Of a stretch of 6,357 nucleotides of DNA, positions 6,068 through 6,357 are shown piece after piece (position 1 is the stretch's first letter; each line of letters begins with the position of its first letter). Source of the stretch: Lachnospiraceae bacterium (GTDB lineage: Bacteria; Bacillota_A; Clostridia; Lachnospirales; Lachnospiraceae); NCBI GenBank assembly GCA_017620345.1, contig JAFZQP010000182.1, forward strand, positions 1 to 6,357, in the 5' to 3' direction. The notes beneath the pieces were generated by a model. The model saw only the letters and a list, made by a program, of their open reading frames with translations. It ran no database searches and had not been told where the DNA came from. Made by a program: the position numbers and the translations under genes.

Positions 6068-6357
6068 ATGGCTACAACAACAAAGAAAACTACAACAGCG
6101 AAGAAACCCGCAGTCAAAAAAGCTACAACAGCGAGGAAAGCTACGACCACCAAAGCTGCAGCTAAAAAAGCTACAACTGTAAAGAAGACGGCAACTGCTA
6201 AGAAAGCTGCAACAGCAAAGAAAACAACGGCCGCAAAAAAGCCCGCAGCTAAAAAGACCACAGCTGCTGCAAAGAAAACGACTACGGCAAAGACGACTGC
6301 CGGCGCAGCCTTAAAGCTCACTGCTACAGAAAAGAAGCTTGTGGAACTCTACAGAGA
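6068..6357 (+). CDS. Histone H1-like Lys/Ala/Thr-repeat protein (partial, runs off the right edge)
   Basis: Ninety-six whole codons are visible and the frame is open at the window end. Residues 1-81 are almost only A, T, K and P, with KK pairs recurring about every six residues (6-7, 12-13, 17-18, 33-34, 39-40, 45-46, 51-52, 57-58, 62-63, 69-70). There are 23 lysines in the first 75 residues and no acidic residue until E88. This is the composition of eukaryotic H1 tails and of bacterial H1-like proteins such as HctB or AlgP, which bind DNA without sequence preference, so nucleoid binding or compaction is the likely role. From residue 82 the sequence changes to an ordinary mixed composition (LKLTATEKKLVELYR), the start of a probable folded or helical domain I do not recognise. 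The perfect AGGAGG and TATAAT promoter suggest good expression. The alternating lysine and threonine codons argue for a genuinely translated repeat. Confidence 0.85.
   Translation, partial: MATTTKKTTTAKKPAVKKATTARKATTTKAAAKKATTVKKTATAKKAATAKKTTAAKKPAAKKTTAAAKKTTTAKTTAGAALKLTATEKKLVELYR

Noticed and set aside
5974..6321. Minus-strand open frame of 115 codons rich in V, A and F
   Set aside because: It is the antisense of the Lys/Ala/Thr repeat gene. The repeat composition keeps the opposite strand open, and there is no ribosome binding site, whereas the plus frame has AGGAGG and a TATAAT promoter.

Overview
The window looks like a junction between a mobile element and host chromosome in a motile, c-di-GMP-using Clostridia, most likely Lachnospiraceae. 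This rests on moderate GC, strong AGGAGG-type ribosome binding sites, a seven-transmembrane EAL protein of a type I associate with Lachnospiraceae, a GGDEF domain starting with a DALTHVGSK-like motif, a clostridial MCP layout (HAMP plus a second HAMP-like segment), and the tail of what looks like a DUF4368-type serine recombinase. The taxon is inferred from family style, not from a database search.

Left edge (1-220): the last ~34 codons of a probable large serine recombinase run in from outside the window and stop at 106. The stop codon lies in the loop of a perfect 8-bp hairpin (93-114). About 25 bases further on is a 44-nt tRNA-like remnant (139-182): an acceptor-like stem and a T-arm, but no D or anticodon arm. 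I read this as the right-hand attachment site of an integrated element lying mostly to the left, with host DNA to the right.

Centre (221-3661): two plus-strand genes 33 bp apart form a likely operon of opposing c-di-GMP enzymes. The first is a 7-TM protein with a degenerate GGDEF and a complete EAL phosphodiesterase domain. The second is a membrane diguanylate cyclase with an extracytoplasmic Cache-like sensor, HAMP, and intact GGDEF lacking the RxxD inhibitory site.

Right of centre (3690-5684): a convergent minus-strand gene encodes a 664-residue chemoreceptor. Its dCache sensor carries the residue pattern of amino-acid-binding dCache domains. It has a strong ribosome binding site and a near-consensus sigma-A promoter with a palindrome between the -35 and -10. 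Together the three genes form a signalling block: two membrane proteins setting c-di-GMP level and one steering swimming.

Right edge (5685-6357): the 383-bp divergent intergenic region holds the chemoreceptor promoter, an unexplained stretch (about 5797-5963) that can fold into a closed multi-hairpin structure followed by a T6 run (candidate ncRNA or leader), and a TATAAT promoter for the last gene. That gene, cut by the window end, encodes a Lys/Ala/Thr-repeat protein like bacterial histone H1-like DNA-binding proteins, and has a perfect inverted repeat abutting its ribosome binding site.
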